From M3007 sp041736625 (lineage in GTDB: Bacteria > Bacteroidota > Bacteroidia > Chitinophagales > Saprospiraceae), in NCBI GenBank assembly GCA_041736625.1, contig JBGSTG010000142.1, positions 33,996 through 97,995 of the forward strand: 64,000 nucleotides of DNA, read 5' to 3'. Both the position numbers and the translations under genes were made by a program. Each line of letters begins with the position of its first letter. The first letter of the stretch is position 1. Below are positions 53,274 to 62,237 of the stretch, piece by piece. The notes beneath the pieces were generated by a model, which searched no databases, was not told the origin of the DNA, and saw nothing but the letters and a program-made list of their open reading frames with translations.

Positions 53274-55955
53274 TTAGTTTACGGTCACTTTTTGAATGGC
53301 GTCGCCCACCTGCAGCTTGTTCAGCGCGTCGAGCCCCCGTCTGACCTTGCCGAAAATGGTGTACCGCCCGTCGAGGTGGGGCGTAGCGCTGTGGGTGATG
53401 AAAAACTGCGTCCCTTCGGTGTCGGGGCCCGCAGAAGCCATGCCCAGGTACCCGGCCTCGTCGTAGTGCGTCAGGCCGATTTCGGTGCGCAGGCTGTAGT
53501 CCAGCCCGCCATAGCCGTCGCCGCGCGGGCAGCCGGCCTGCACCACGAATCCGGGTACCACCCGATGAAAAATTTTACCGTTGTAGAAGCCGCTGCCGGC
53601 GAGCTGGAGGAAGCCGGCGACCGATCCCGGCGCCCATTGCGGGTACAGTTCCAGCTCGATGGTTCCTTTGTCGGTGGTCAACGTGACGGTGGAGGTCTGG
53701 CTCAGGGTGCCCAGCAGGTTCCATTCGATGGGGTGGTTGAAAGCGGGTTTCCAGCCTTTGGGCTCGGGCTGTCCTTCCAGAAACGCGAGGGCTTTTTGCA
53801 GGGCAATATACGCTTCCGCATCGCGCGGCAGCTGCAGCTTGCCGAGACTGTTGCGCAGGTCTGCGCTGCGGGCGGTGTCGCGCATGGCCACAAAATTCAT
53901 TTCCTTGGCCTCGAAGCCGGGAGCGGCGGCCGCCACCAGCCCGGGGTCGTTCGCGTTTGTCATTTCACGGAAGTAGTAGTACAGTTCGCGGCGCACGCCG
54001 GAGGCGCCTTCACCGAAGTGCCGGTAAAAGTCGGGCCGGTTGGCAATGTCCACCAGCGCCTCCGCGGCGGCTGTTTTCACCGCCGGATGGGCGTCCTGCA
54101 GGCCTTTGTCGTGTACCCAGCGGTACTGCCAGCCGAATTCGGCCAGCGCCTTGAGGCAGGCCGCCCTTTCGTAAGGGTTTTTGCTCTGCTGGAACATCTC
54201 TTTGAGTTGGTAATTGACAAAGTCCTTGGACTCGGGCCTGGTCGATCCGGAGAGCCATTTGTTCGAAGCCCGGTACAGCGCCACGCGCACCGGCCATTCC
54301 AGCTCCGGGCGGTCGCGGGCGATGCGCCAGTAATAATCGCCGTCTTTGGGTTGCCCGTTTTGTATCCAGAACTCGGCCGCCGTGCGCGCCACGTGCGGGT
54401 TTTTGTTAAATACGAAGGGAGAAACCAGGCTGCGCACCGTGTCGTATTGAAACCTGGCGAGCGCCTGAATGATGTTGCACTGCACGCGCCAGTCCGCCTC
54501 GGTATTGATCACTTTGGACAGGATGTTGAAAGCGGGTCCGGTGACCGATTTGCCCAGCGCCTTGGCGAGCGCCATGCGAATCTCCGGGTTGGTACTGCGC
54601 ACCAAAGCGGCAGCCAGCAGCACCGCCTGCGCGCTGTCGGGCGATACCTCCGCCGGCCTCGCCAGCGCGTGGGCGGCCATCAGCCGCGCCGACTCGGGCA
54701 TGCGTTCGTTGTTGGCGTACTGCACCATACACCGGATGGCCACCGTGTCGACGATCTTGCGCAATCCGAACTGGTACACCGCCCGGCATTGCCCTTCCAG
54801 CAGCAGCGTGTCGGTGTTCTGGTAGGTAGTGACCGTTGCTATCTGGCGCAGGACGGCTGCGGAGCCGCACTTGCCCAGGGCCTCCAGAACGGTCGCGTTG
54901 AATCGATGGTGCTCCGACAAAGAGTCGTTCGAGGCAAATGCTTTCACCAGCGGATCCTGTGCTTTGGGGCTGCCGATCTGTCCCAGGGCAAAGGCCGTGG
55001 CGATGCGCACCTCCTCCACGGGGTCGTCCAGCAGCGAAGCGAGTTGCTGCACGACGGCGGAGTCGCGAATAGAGGCAAAAGAGAGCGCCGACAGATACCG
55101 GTACGTCGGGTTGGGTGCGTTCAGGTAGCGCAGCAGGCTGTCGCTGCGCTGCTGGTCGCGCCAGTTGTACAATTGCTGCACGACCGGGTTGCGCAGGTCG
55201 ACCGACACCTTGCCGGCATCTTCCCCCGGAGTCATCTCGGGAGGAACGCAGCCGGGGGCAAAAAGTAGAGAAACAACTACCCCCGACAGTATTTGCATGC
55301 ATTTTTTCATACGGATGCGCGCTATTTCGACGCTACAGGGCAAAGGTCGCAAATCTGCCAGGCGTTGAACGATAAAAAAGGCCGTGGCTACAAAGATGAA
55401 CAGGGAGGCCAGGCCGCTGATCAATCCAAACCAGGCCAGTCCTTTGGCCCACAACGGCAACGGGTCGGCGGCGCCGAACCATCCGTTCAGCCCCAGCCCG
55501 ATAAACGTCCACAGCAAGCTGGTCAGCGGCCCCGCAGCCACCACCCAGGCAAACTTGCGCGTGAGGAGTGGATCGTGAAAGCGCCGGGGCAGGGTAGCGG
55601 CGATACCGCCGAAGCTCCGGCTGTCGCTGTTCCAGAAGGCTACCGGGCGCCCGGCTTCGTTTCGGAAGCCCAACGGGCCGGCGATGTACAATCCAAACCG
55701 GAACCCCTGGGCCAGGCCCGCCACCAGATGCCCCAGCTCGTGAATGGCAATCACTAGCCAGGCGCTAAAGCCGAGGATCAACAGAAACAACCACCACTCC
55801 AGTGCGCCTTCAGGCGCCAGGGCACCCGCATTGCCGGTGGTGTCGCTGTTTTTGACCCACTTGCCGATACCATAGCCGACGGCCAGGCCGACACCGGCCA
55901 TCAAAACGATGGCCGCCAGCCCTTTCCAAGTCAGGTTTGTGTTCCTTTTCTTCAT
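53274..55955 (-). CDS. In-frame fusion: M50-like membrane domain plus HEAT-cyclophilin lipoprotein
   Basis: One open frame of 893 residues from ATG 55955. Residues 1-215 have four hydrophobic helices and an HELGH zinc motif (about 71-75) like an M50 site-2 peptidase; the second metal-ligand motif NxxPxxxxDG is not seen. At nt 55310 (residue 216) begins a second N-terminus, MKKCMQILSGVVVSLLFAPGC, a lipoprotein signal. Then about 10 HEAT repeats (to about residue 700) and a C-terminal cyclophilin peptidyl-prolyl isomerase domain (GTIELELYPQWAPGSVAGF, FHRVVPGFVVQAGCPRG). It may be two genes whose separating stop was lost or misread. The frame upstream of 55955 is a shadow of the proline dehydrogenase gene. 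Confidence 0.7.
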   Translation of the reverse strand: MKKRNTNLTWKGLAAIVLMAGVGLAVGYGIGKWVKNSDTTGNAGALAPEGALEWWLFLLILGFSAWLVIAIHELGHLVAGLAQGFRFGLYIAGPLGFRNEAGRPVAFWNSDSRSFGGIAATLPRRFHDPLLTRKFAWVVAAGPLTSLLWTFIGLGLNGWFGAADPLPLWAKGLAWFGLISGLASLFIFVATAFFIVQRLADLRPLPCSVEIARIRMKKCMQILSGVVVSLLFAPGCVPPEMTPGEDAGKVSVDLRNPVVQQLYNWRDQQRSDSLLRYLNAPNPTYRYLSALSFASIRDSAVVQQLASLLDDPVEEVRIATAFALGQIGSPKAQDPLVKAFASNDSLSEHHRFNATVLEALGKCGSAAVLRQIATVTTYQNTDTLLLEGQCRAVYQFGLRKIVDTVAIRCMVQYANNERMPESARLMAAHALARPAEVSPDSAQAVLLAAALVRSTNPEIRMALAKALGKSVTGPAFNILSKVINTEADWRVQCNIIQALARFQYDTVRSLVSPFVFNKNPHVARTAAEFWIQNGQPKDGDYYWRIARDRPELEWPVRVALYRASNKWLSGSTRPESKDFVNYQLKEMFQQSKNPYERAACLKALAEFGWQYRWVHDKGLQDAHPAVKTAAAEALVDIANRPDFYRHFGEGASGVRRELYYYFREMTNANDPGLVAAAAPGFEAKEMNFVAMRDTARSADLRNSLGKLQLPRDAEAYIALQKALAFLEGQPEPKGWKPAFNHPIEWNLLGTLSQTSTVTLTTDKGTIELELYPQWAPGSVAGFLQLAGSGFYNGKIFHRVVPGFVVQAGCPRGDGYGGLDYSLRTEIGLTHYDEAGYLGMASAGPDTEGTQFFITHSATPHLDGRYTIFGKVRRGLDALNKLQVGDAIQKVTVN

Positions 55956-55966
55956 GTGAGCGCAGG

Positions 55967-57190
55967 TTACGCGGAGCGCCGACGTCGTTTTACTTCGAAA
56001 TCGATCATCCGCAACTCGCGTCCGACCTCGCCGGTAACCGACGTGTTTTCCTGCGCCCGCCGGATGAGGTAGGGGATGACGTCGCCCACCTGGCCGTACG
56101 GTACGTATTTGGCGACCCGGAATCCGCCCTTGGCCAGGTTGAACGTCAGGAAATCGCTCATCCCGTATAGTTGGCTGAACAGGCAGTGGGGGTGGTTGGC
56201 CGGTATGCCCTTTTGTGCCATCAGCTCGACGTGCAGTTGTGCGCTGTGCGCGTTGTGGCTGGCATTGCACAGGGCGATGCCGCCTATGTTGTCCAGACAA
56301 AAGCGCAGGGCGGTGTTATAATGGTCGTCGGTGGCCTGTTTGCCCGGGTTGATCGGATTGGCGTATCCCTGCTCCGCTGCCCGTTTCGCCTCTTTTTCCA
56401 TGTACGCGCCGCGGACCAGTTTGGCGCCCAGCAAAAAGCCCTGGTTTTTTGCCTTGTCGAAGCTCTCCATCAGAAACCGCAGGCGATCGTGGCGATACAT
56501 CTGGTAGGTGTTGTACACCACTACCTTCTGGCGGTTGTACCGACGCATCATCAGCCAGACGAGGTGGTCTATGGCGTCCTGAATCCACGACTCTTCCGCA
56601 TCGATGAACACCACGACCCCTTTTTTGGCGGCGTGGTAACAGATAGCGTCGATGCGTTTGAGCACGTTGCGGTACTCTTGCAACTCCTCGCGGGTGAGGG
56701 TCGGCGCCTGTTGGATGCGTTCGAGCAGGCCAAAACGCGCCAGACCGGTAATTTTGGTGCTCACCACGGCTACCGATGCCTCGCGGGAGGCAAAATCGAT
56801 GGCCCGAATGTTCTCGTTCATGGTGTGGTTGAAATCCTGCTCGCTCTCCTTGGCTTCTGCCCCGTAATCCAGAATGGTCAGCACGTTGAATTGCGCCAGG
56901 TGCTGGATGGTGGGCATGGAGTTGAGGAGGGTGTCGCCACCGACAAATTGCGGGAAAATGGTCTTTCGCACAATGGACTCGGCGAAGGGCAGGTTGTTTT
57001 CTACGGCCCACAAGGCCAGCGGAGACCCCAACCGAACCGCCCAGGGTCTGCTCATCCAGCGGAACAGCCAGGCCGTCTGCCTGAGTTCGGCGTCGCTCAA
57101 ATGTTCAAAAGCAATGGCGGTGTTGTTGAAGTCTACACCAACGGGAGGAACGCCGACAGATTCGCTCATAACAAAACAGGGTTGTTTCAA
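55967..57190 (-). CDS. Proline dehydrogenase
   Basis: A 407-residue flavoenzyme of the FadM/PutA single-domain type that oxidises proline to pyrroline-5-carboxylate. Conserved stretches: AVVSTKITGLARFGLLERIQ (FAD-binding strand), YHAAKKGVVVFIDAEESWIQD, KLVRGAYMEKEAKRA and QLYGMSDFLTFNLA, and the YVPYGQVGDVIPYLIRRAQEN end with its two arginines. The enzyme is at the inner membrane or cytoplasm. It ends 11 nt before the M50-like start. Confidence 0.92.
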   Translation of the reverse strand: MKQPCFVMSESVGVPPVGVDFNNTAIAFEHLSDAELRQTAWLFRWMSRPWAVRLGSPLALWAVENNLPFAESIVRKTIFPQFVGGDTLLNSMPTIQHLAQFNVLTILDYGAEAKESEQDFNHTMNENIRAIDFASREASVAVVSTKITGLARFGLLERIQQAPTLTREELQEYRNVLKRIDAICYHAAKKGVVVFIDAEESWIQDAIDHLVWLMMRRYNRQKVVVYNTYQMYRHDRLRFLMESFDKAKNQGFLLGAKLVRGAYMEKEAKRAAEQGYANPINPGKQATDDHYNTALRFCLDNIGGIALCNASHNAHSAQLHVELMAQKGIPANHPHCLFSQLYGMSDFLTFNLAKGGFRVAKYVPYGQVGDVIPYLIRRAQENTSVTGEVGRELRMIDFEVKRRRRSA

Positions 57191-57211
57191 ATATCCGAAA
57201 AAAAAGTTCGA

Positions 57212-57964
57212 TCAGGCACACTGCCAAATCTGCCACGCGCGCTCGGCTTGCAGGATCAGCATATCGAGGCCGTTTTTTACGGATGCGCCCTGCCGGCGCG
57301 CGCGCTGCAAAAGTAGGGTTTCGGCGGGATTGTAGATCAGGTCATACACGAAATGCCCGGGGCCGACCAAGTCCCAGGGTAGCGGCAGACAGGCGGCCTC
57401 GTCCGGATACATACCCACCGGCGTGGCGTTGACGAGCAGGGCCTCCGGGTGCTCGGACAACCATTCGGGTAATGCCGCGTAGTCCATTTCGTTTCCCTCC
57501 GGCCTGCGCGACACGACCGTGTGCGGAATGCCCAGTTGATCGAGCCCGTACCGGACCGCCCTTGAAGCGCCTCCGCTGCCGAATACGAGCGCAGGGAGCG
57601 GCGGCCGGCGGAGATTGGGCATCCACCGAACCAGGGATTCGATGAAACCATACACATCGGTGTTGTAACCCTTCGTTCGCCCCTGCTCATCCACTGCGAT
57701 GGTGTTCACCGCACCGACGACGCGGGCCGTTTCGTCGAGTTCATCCAGGAGCGGCACAATGGCAACTTTATAGGGGATGGTTACGTTCAACCCCCTCAGC
57801 CCCGGCGTGTTGCGCAACAACCCGGGAAAGCCGGACAGATCGGGCAAAGGATACAGGCGATAACCGGCGTTGTGGATGCCTTCCCGGGCAAATTTTTCGG
57901 TGAAAAACCGTTCGGAGAACGAATGCCCCAGCGGAAACCCGATCAGCCCATACGCTTGCGTCAT
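57212..57964 (-). CDS. aroE: Shikimate dehydrogenase
   Basis: A 250-residue enzyme that reduces 3-dehydroshikimate to shikimate with NADPH. Shikimate-binding GFPLGHSFSERFF near the start, then the catalytic Lys/Asn/Asp in GLNVTIPYKVAI and NTDVYGFIESL, then the NADPH-binding GSGGASRAVRYGL. Its start ATG overlaps the stop of the small membrane peptide gene (ATGA). Confidence 0.94.
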   Translation of the reverse strand: MTQAYGLIGFPLGHSFSERFFTEKFAREGIHNAGYRLYPLPDLSGFPGLLRNTPGLRGLNVTIPYKVAIVPLLDELDETARVVGAVNTIAVDEQGRTKGYNTDVYGFIESLVRWMPNLRRPPLPALVFGSGGASRAVRYGLDQLGIPHTVVSRRPEGNEMDYAALPEWLSEHPEALLVNATPVGMYPDEAACLPLPWDLVGPGHFVYDLIYNPAETLLLQRARRQGASVKNGLDMLILQAERAWQIWQCA

Positions 57965-58065
57965 TCTTTTTTGGTGAGTTTATAGGCCAGATAGCCCATG
58001 CCGGCCACGAGGTGTAACAGCACAATGCAAAAAAGCACAAAAGCAAAAGTGGGATTGGCGTTCAT
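57961..58065 (-). CDS. 34-residue membrane peptide gene coupled to aroE
   Basis: A short frame starting ATG at 58065 and ending in a TGA that overlaps the aroE start (ATGA). It encodes MNANPTFAF, one hydrophobic helix rich in Leu, Val and Ile, and a basic tail YKLTKKE. The start, the helix and the coupled stop support a real gene. No family was recognised; it may be an inner-membrane micropeptide. Confidence 0.55.
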   Translation of the reverse strand: MNANPTFAFVLFCIVLLHLVAGMGYLAYKLTKKE

Positions 58066-58199
58066 TTGTTCAAAATTTTAGGCAAATAAAAAGGGCTCGC
58101 CGGCGCCCGCCAAAAGCCTCCGGCAGTCCGCAACATGACGTTGATCACTGTTTTTGCGTCCAAAATGAGCCAACAATCGCATTGCGCGTGGGCAGCATG

Positions 58200-58207
58200 T
58201 AAGTTTG
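58200..58207 (+). promoter_or_regulatory. Bacteroidota -7 element TAAGTTTG
   Basis: An exact TAnnTTTG match 65 nt before ATG 58273. The leader contains a small hairpin GGGATTCGATCCC near 58224. A TACCTTTA at 58211 is a weaker alternative. Confidence 0.4.
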
Positions 58208-58272
58208 CCTTACCTTTAGGCGGGATTCGATCCCGTACGATCCATTTGTTTTAAGCAGCCAATATCTTGTTC

Positions 58273-61245
58273 ATGCGCTATTTGTTGACCCTCATGCTGG
58301 CGGCTGCGGTCGCCCTGCTGACCGCCCAAACCAACCCCTCCAACATTGATGACGACCTCTGGCAAAAGGCCGTAAAGGAAAGCGATGCCCGCCACGCCGC
58401 TTTTATCCTGCTGAAAGACAGGGTAGACGCCGATGTTTTGCTGCTGGAGATGGAAAATTCAGGCCTTCCCATTGACGTCCGTTCCCGCCTGGTGGTCACC
58501 CGCCTGCTCGACAAGGCCGACGCCACCCAGCCAGCGCTGCTCCAGCGCATGCGTCGAATGGACGGTCTGGATCACGAAGCCACCCGCTCCTTCTGGGCAG
58601 TGAACGGCATTATCGTGTCGGCCGACAAAACCGCTCTGCAGCGCCTCGCCGCTTTTCCCGAGGTGGAATTCATTTACGGAGACGAGCCCGTGCAGATAGA
58701 CCCGCCTACCGGGCAGTCGGAATCCTTCTCGACGCCAAACGGCAACGAACCGGGCCATCGCGCCATCAAAGCGCCGTTTATGTGGAACCTGGGCTACACC
58801 GGTTACGGACAGAAAATATTCGTCATCGACACCGGCCAGGACCCCGACCACCCGGCCATGGACGAAAACTACTGGGGCCAGTACGCGCCCAAAAGCGTAG
58901 CCTGGCACGCTGGCGGCTTTCCGGAGGACTGTGCCGAGCACGGCACCCACGTCACCGGCACCACCTGTGGCATCGACCGCAAAACCAACGACACCATCGG
59001 CGTAGCGTTCAACGCACACTGGATGGGCGGCCCCATCAACTTCTCCACCGGCACGCTGGGCTGTGCGGTTCCCTTCGATCAGACGACCTTCGACGCCATC
59101 GAACACCTGCAGTGGGCCCTCAACCCGGACGGCATACCCGCCACCACCGACGACATCCCCGACGTGGTGAACTGCTCTTTCGGCATTTCCGCCAACCTGT
59201 GCAACCAGAGCATATACACCAACTTGTTCAGCGCCCTCGAAGCCGCCGGTATTCCCGTTGTCTGGGCGGCCGGCAACTCGGGCCCCGGAACATCCACCGT
59301 AGACGGCGAGGCCTCCATCAGCCTGTCGGAGGTGAACTCGTTCTCCGTAGGCGCCATCGACGGCGCCAACCTAAACTTTCCCATCGCCAGCTTTTCCAGC
59401 CGCGGCCCCTCGCTGTGCTCCGGCACCGGTTCGATCCGGATAAAACCGGAAGTGGTGGCGCCCGGTGTAAGCGTGCGTTCCGCGCAACCAGGCGGCGGCT
59501 ACCAGTCTCTCGACGGCACCTCCATGGCCGCCCCCCACGTGGCCGGCGCCATCGCCCTGCTGCGCGAAGCTTTCCCCAACGCCTCCGGTATTCTGCTTAA
59601 ACAAGCACTGTACAATTCTGCCATCGACCTGGGCGCCACCGGTGAAGACAACACCTACGGCCGAGGCATCATCGATCTGTCGGCTGCTTACCAGTACCTC
59701 ATCAACAACGGACAAACGCCGGCGACACCCATTTCGGCCGAACGCGACGCCATTGCGCTTGGCCTCACCGTCAGCGGCGTTTGCAACGGCCCGAACACCC
59801 TGACGGCCGAGGTGGAGAACAGTGGAACAACGCCCCTGACGGCCATTTCATTCCGCTACGGGATCGAAGGTGTTCTGGTGAATACCTACACCTGGAACGG
59901 ACAACTGGCGCCCAACCAGTTTACTTCGATCGCTCTGCCGGAACTGCAGGGCATCGCCGCCGGCACCTATGAGTTTTTCTTCGAAATCACCGAGACAAAC
60001 GGCCAGGCCGATCCGCGTTTTCTGAACAACCGTTTCAAACGCACCTTTGAAAAATACAATGAGGAATACGTCACCGGCTCGGTGTCTGCCCTCCAACCCC
60101 TCCCCGTGTGCAATGGCTCGCGCGTCCTGCTGTCCACCGACCAGATGCAGTCGGGATCAACAGTAGTAGAATGGTATACGTCGCCTTCCGCCCTCAACCC
60201 GGTGGCCACCGGCAACACCTTCCTCACGCCTGCGCTCAGCACCAACACCACCTATTATGTGAACACCGCGCAGACGGGCAGCGTCGGCCGCGTGGAGAGC
60301 AACGGCGTGAACAGCAACTCCGGCAACGGATTGCGGTTTACCGCCACCCGGCCCTTTACCCTGCGCTCTGTGAAGGTAAACGCCCCGGATGCCGGCGTGC
60401 GGATCATTCGCCTGGAAGACAAAGACGGGGTGCTGATCACCCAAAAGACGGCCATCGTGCAGGCCGGCGAACAGCGCATAGAGCTCAACTTCAACGTGCC
60501 CGAAGGTAAAGACCACCGGCTGATCCTGAGCACCACGGGCAAAGCGCTGATCCTTACCCAATCGGGCACAACCTACCCCTATGCGATTCCAGGCATTGTG
60601 TCGATTACCGGAAGCATCGGGTTCAGCACTTTTTACTATTATTTCTTCGATTGGGAAATTGCCGCTCCCTCCTATTGCGGTCGCGCAGCCGTACCCGTTA
60701 CCGTGAACAGCGGCCAGACAGCCACCGCCGTGACCATCAGCGGACCGGATACGCTCTACCTCTCGCAGGGAAATACGGTCCAGTTTACCGACGCCACACC
60801 CGGCGCCTCCAACCAGTCGTGGGACTTCGGGAACGCCACCACCGGCACGGGCGCCAACCCGACCGCCACCTACTCGGCCCCCGGGGTGTACACCGTAACC
60901 CTCACCAACCGCAATGCCGCCGGATGCAACAACGCCGGACAAAAAGTGCTGCGCGTCCTGCAATCGGTGTCGGCTCAGGAGCCACTCCTGAAAGAAGAAC
61001 AGGTGATGCTGTTCCCCAATCCGACCGGCGACGTGCTGTACATCGGTTTCACCGACGCGCCGGCCATGCCGTTTGACCTGAGCATTTTCGACCTTTACGG
61101 CCGCCGCGTGCAGTTCCTGCCCGGCCTCCAGGCCAGCGCCGGCGTGTCGGAAACCCAGGTGGGCAACTTGCCCGCCGGCATGTACGTTGTACACCTTGGA
61201 CAGGGCGGAGATTTGCTCTGGACGGGTAAATTTGACAAAAAATAA
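58273..61245 (+). CDS. Secreted S8 subtilisin-like peptidase with T9SS tail
   Basis: A 990-residue protease with a signal peptide (ending ALLTAQ). ATG 58273 was chosen over a TTG at 58267. A propeptide-like domain follows (to about 150). The catalytic triad is Asp186 (FVIDTGQDPDH), His224 (EHGTHVTGT) and Ser417 (DGTSMAAPHVAG), with the oxyanion Asn in WAAGNSGPG. CARDB-like and Ig-like beta domains and a PKD-like domain (FTDATPGASNQSWDFGN) follow. The last ~75 residues are a type IX sorting domain (LFPNPTGDVLYI onward). It digests proteins outside the cell or at the surface. Confidence 0.93.
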   Translation: MRYLLTLMLAAAVALLTAQTNPSNIDDDLWQKAVKESDARHAAFILLKDRVDADVLLLEMENSGLPIDVRSRLVVTRLLDKADATQPALLQRMRRMDGLDHEATRSFWAVNGIIVSADKTALQRLAAFPEVEFIYGDEPVQIDPPTGQSESFSTPNGNEPGHRAIKAPFMWNLGYTGYGQKIFVIDTGQDPDHPAMDENYWGQYAPKSVAWHAGGFPEDCAEHGTHVTGTTCGIDRKTNDTIGVAFNAHWMGGPINFSTGTLGCAVPFDQTTFDAIEHLQWALNPDGIPATTDDIPDVVNCSFGISANLCNQSIYTNLFSALEAAGIPVVWAAGNSGPGTSTVDGEASISLSEVNSFSVGAIDGANLNFPIASFSSRGPSLCSGTGSIRIKPEVVAPGVSVRSAQPGGGYQSLDGTSMAAPHVAGAIALLREAFPNASGILLKQALYNSAIDLGATGEDNTYGRGIIDLSAAYQYLINNGQTPATPISAERDAIALGLTVSGVCNGPNTLTAEVENSGTTPLTAISFRYGIEGVLVNTYTWNGQLAPNQFTSIALPELQGIAAGTYEFFFEITETNGQADPRFLNNRFKRTFEKYNEEYVTGSVSALQPLPVCNGSRVLLSTDQMQSGSTVVEWYTSPSALNPVATGNTFLTPALSTNTTYYVNTAQTGSVGRVESNGVNSNSGNGLRFTATRPFTLRSVKVNAPDAGVRIIRLEDKDGVLITQKTAIVQAGEQRIELNFNVPEGKDHRLILSTTGKALILTQSGTTYPYAIPGIVSITGSIGFSTFYYYFFDWEIAAPSYCGRAAVPVTVNSGQTATAVTISGPDTLYLSQGNTVQFTDATPGASNQSWDFGNATTGTGANPTATYSAPGVYTVTLTNRNAAGCNNAGQKVLRVLQSVSAQEPLLKEEQVMLFPNPTGDVLYIGFTDAPAMPFDLSIFDLYGRRVQFLPGLQASAGVSETQVGNLPAGMYVVHLGQGGDLLWTGKFDKK

Positions 61246-61250
61246 CACGA

Positions 61251-62237
61251 TTGACGACATTCGAACATCCGGAATACGTCTTTTTTCTGGCCGGCATACC
61301 GGGGCTGCTGCTCCTGTATGCCGGCTGGCGTTTTTGGCGCCGCCGGGCGCTGGACCGGCTGGCAGACACCCATCTGGCAGAAAAAATGATGCCCGCAGAA
61401 AGGTATCCCGCTGTTCGCCTGCTTTTTTGGGCATCCGGCCTGGCGCTGCTGATATTGGCGTGGGCCAACCCGATGGGCGGCGCGGTGCAGAAAACGGACT
61501 TCCGGGGGGCGCCCGACGTGATCATCGCCCTCGATGTATCGACCAGTATGCTGGCCAAAGACCTGTCGCCCAACCGGCTGGAGCTGGCCAGGCTGTTTGC
61601 CCGGCAACTCGTCGAAGCGCTGCCCGGCAGCCGCGTCGGCCTGATTTTTTTCGCCGGCGAAGCCTCGCTGCTCATGCCCCTGTCTACCGATATACAGGCC
61701 GCCAAAATGCTGCTGCGCACGGCAGACCCTGCTCTCGCCGGCGCCCAGGGCACCGACCTGGCGCAAGCCATCGCGGTCACCCAACGCAGCTTCCGCGCCG
61801 CACCGGGAGGGGGAGGCCGGGCGCTGGTGCTCCTTACCGACGGCGAAGACCATGAGGGGGGCGCAGAAAGCGTGGCCAAAGCGGCATACAAGGAAGGCAT
61901 GGTGCTCTTCGCCGTGGGCGCGGGCACGCAGGAGGGCGCCCCCGTTCCCGAAGGTCCGGGCGGATTCAAACACGACGAACAGGGCAACCCGGTGGTGTCC
62001 AGGGTAAACATGGCGTTGCTGGAAAACCTCGCGCGGGCAGGAGGCGGCAAAAGTTTTGCCCTGGCACAAGGACAAACCGCCTTGCAAAACCTGTTGTATG
62101 AACTGCAGCACCTAGACCAGCGCGCCACCGCCGTGGTGTCTGTTCGCGAAAAAAAATCGGGGTACCAGTGGCTCCTGCTCCCCGGCCTGCTGGCCCTGTT
62201 GCTGTACGCAGCACTTCCAAAATACCGAAAAACATGA
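61251..62237 (+). CDS. BatB-like VWA-domain membrane protein
   Basis: A 328-residue protein with membrane helices at about 8-26, 58-75 and 305-322 and a VWA domain between (DVSTSMLAKDL metal site; LTDGEDHEGG). This is the layout of the BatA/BatB proteins of Bacteroides aerotolerance operons. TTG 61251, 5 nt after the peptidase stop, is used as start because no ATG fits. Its last codons overlap the next gene (ATGA). Confidence 0.8.
   Translation: MTTFEHPEYVFFLAGIPGLLLLYAGWRFWRRRALDRLADTHLAEKMMPAERYPAVRLLFWASGLALLILAWANPMGGAVQKTDFRGAPDVIIALDVSTSMLAKDLSPNRLELARLFARQLVEALPGSRVGLIFFAGEASLLMPLSTDIQAAKMLLRTADPALAGAQGTDLAQAIAVTQRSFRAAPGGGGRALVLLTDGEDHEGGAESVAKAAYKEGMVLFAVGAGTQEGAPVPEGPGGFKHDEQGNPVVSRVNMALLENLARAGGGKSFALAQGQTALQNLLYELQHLDQRATAVVSVREKKSGYQWLLLPGLLALLLYAALPKYRKT

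Noticed and set aside
55956..56300. Upstream extension of the M50-HEAT-cyclophilin frame
   Set aside because: It overlaps the proline dehydrogenase coding region in another frame and is Arg/Pro-rich; the start at 55955 begins a membrane-domain N-terminus.
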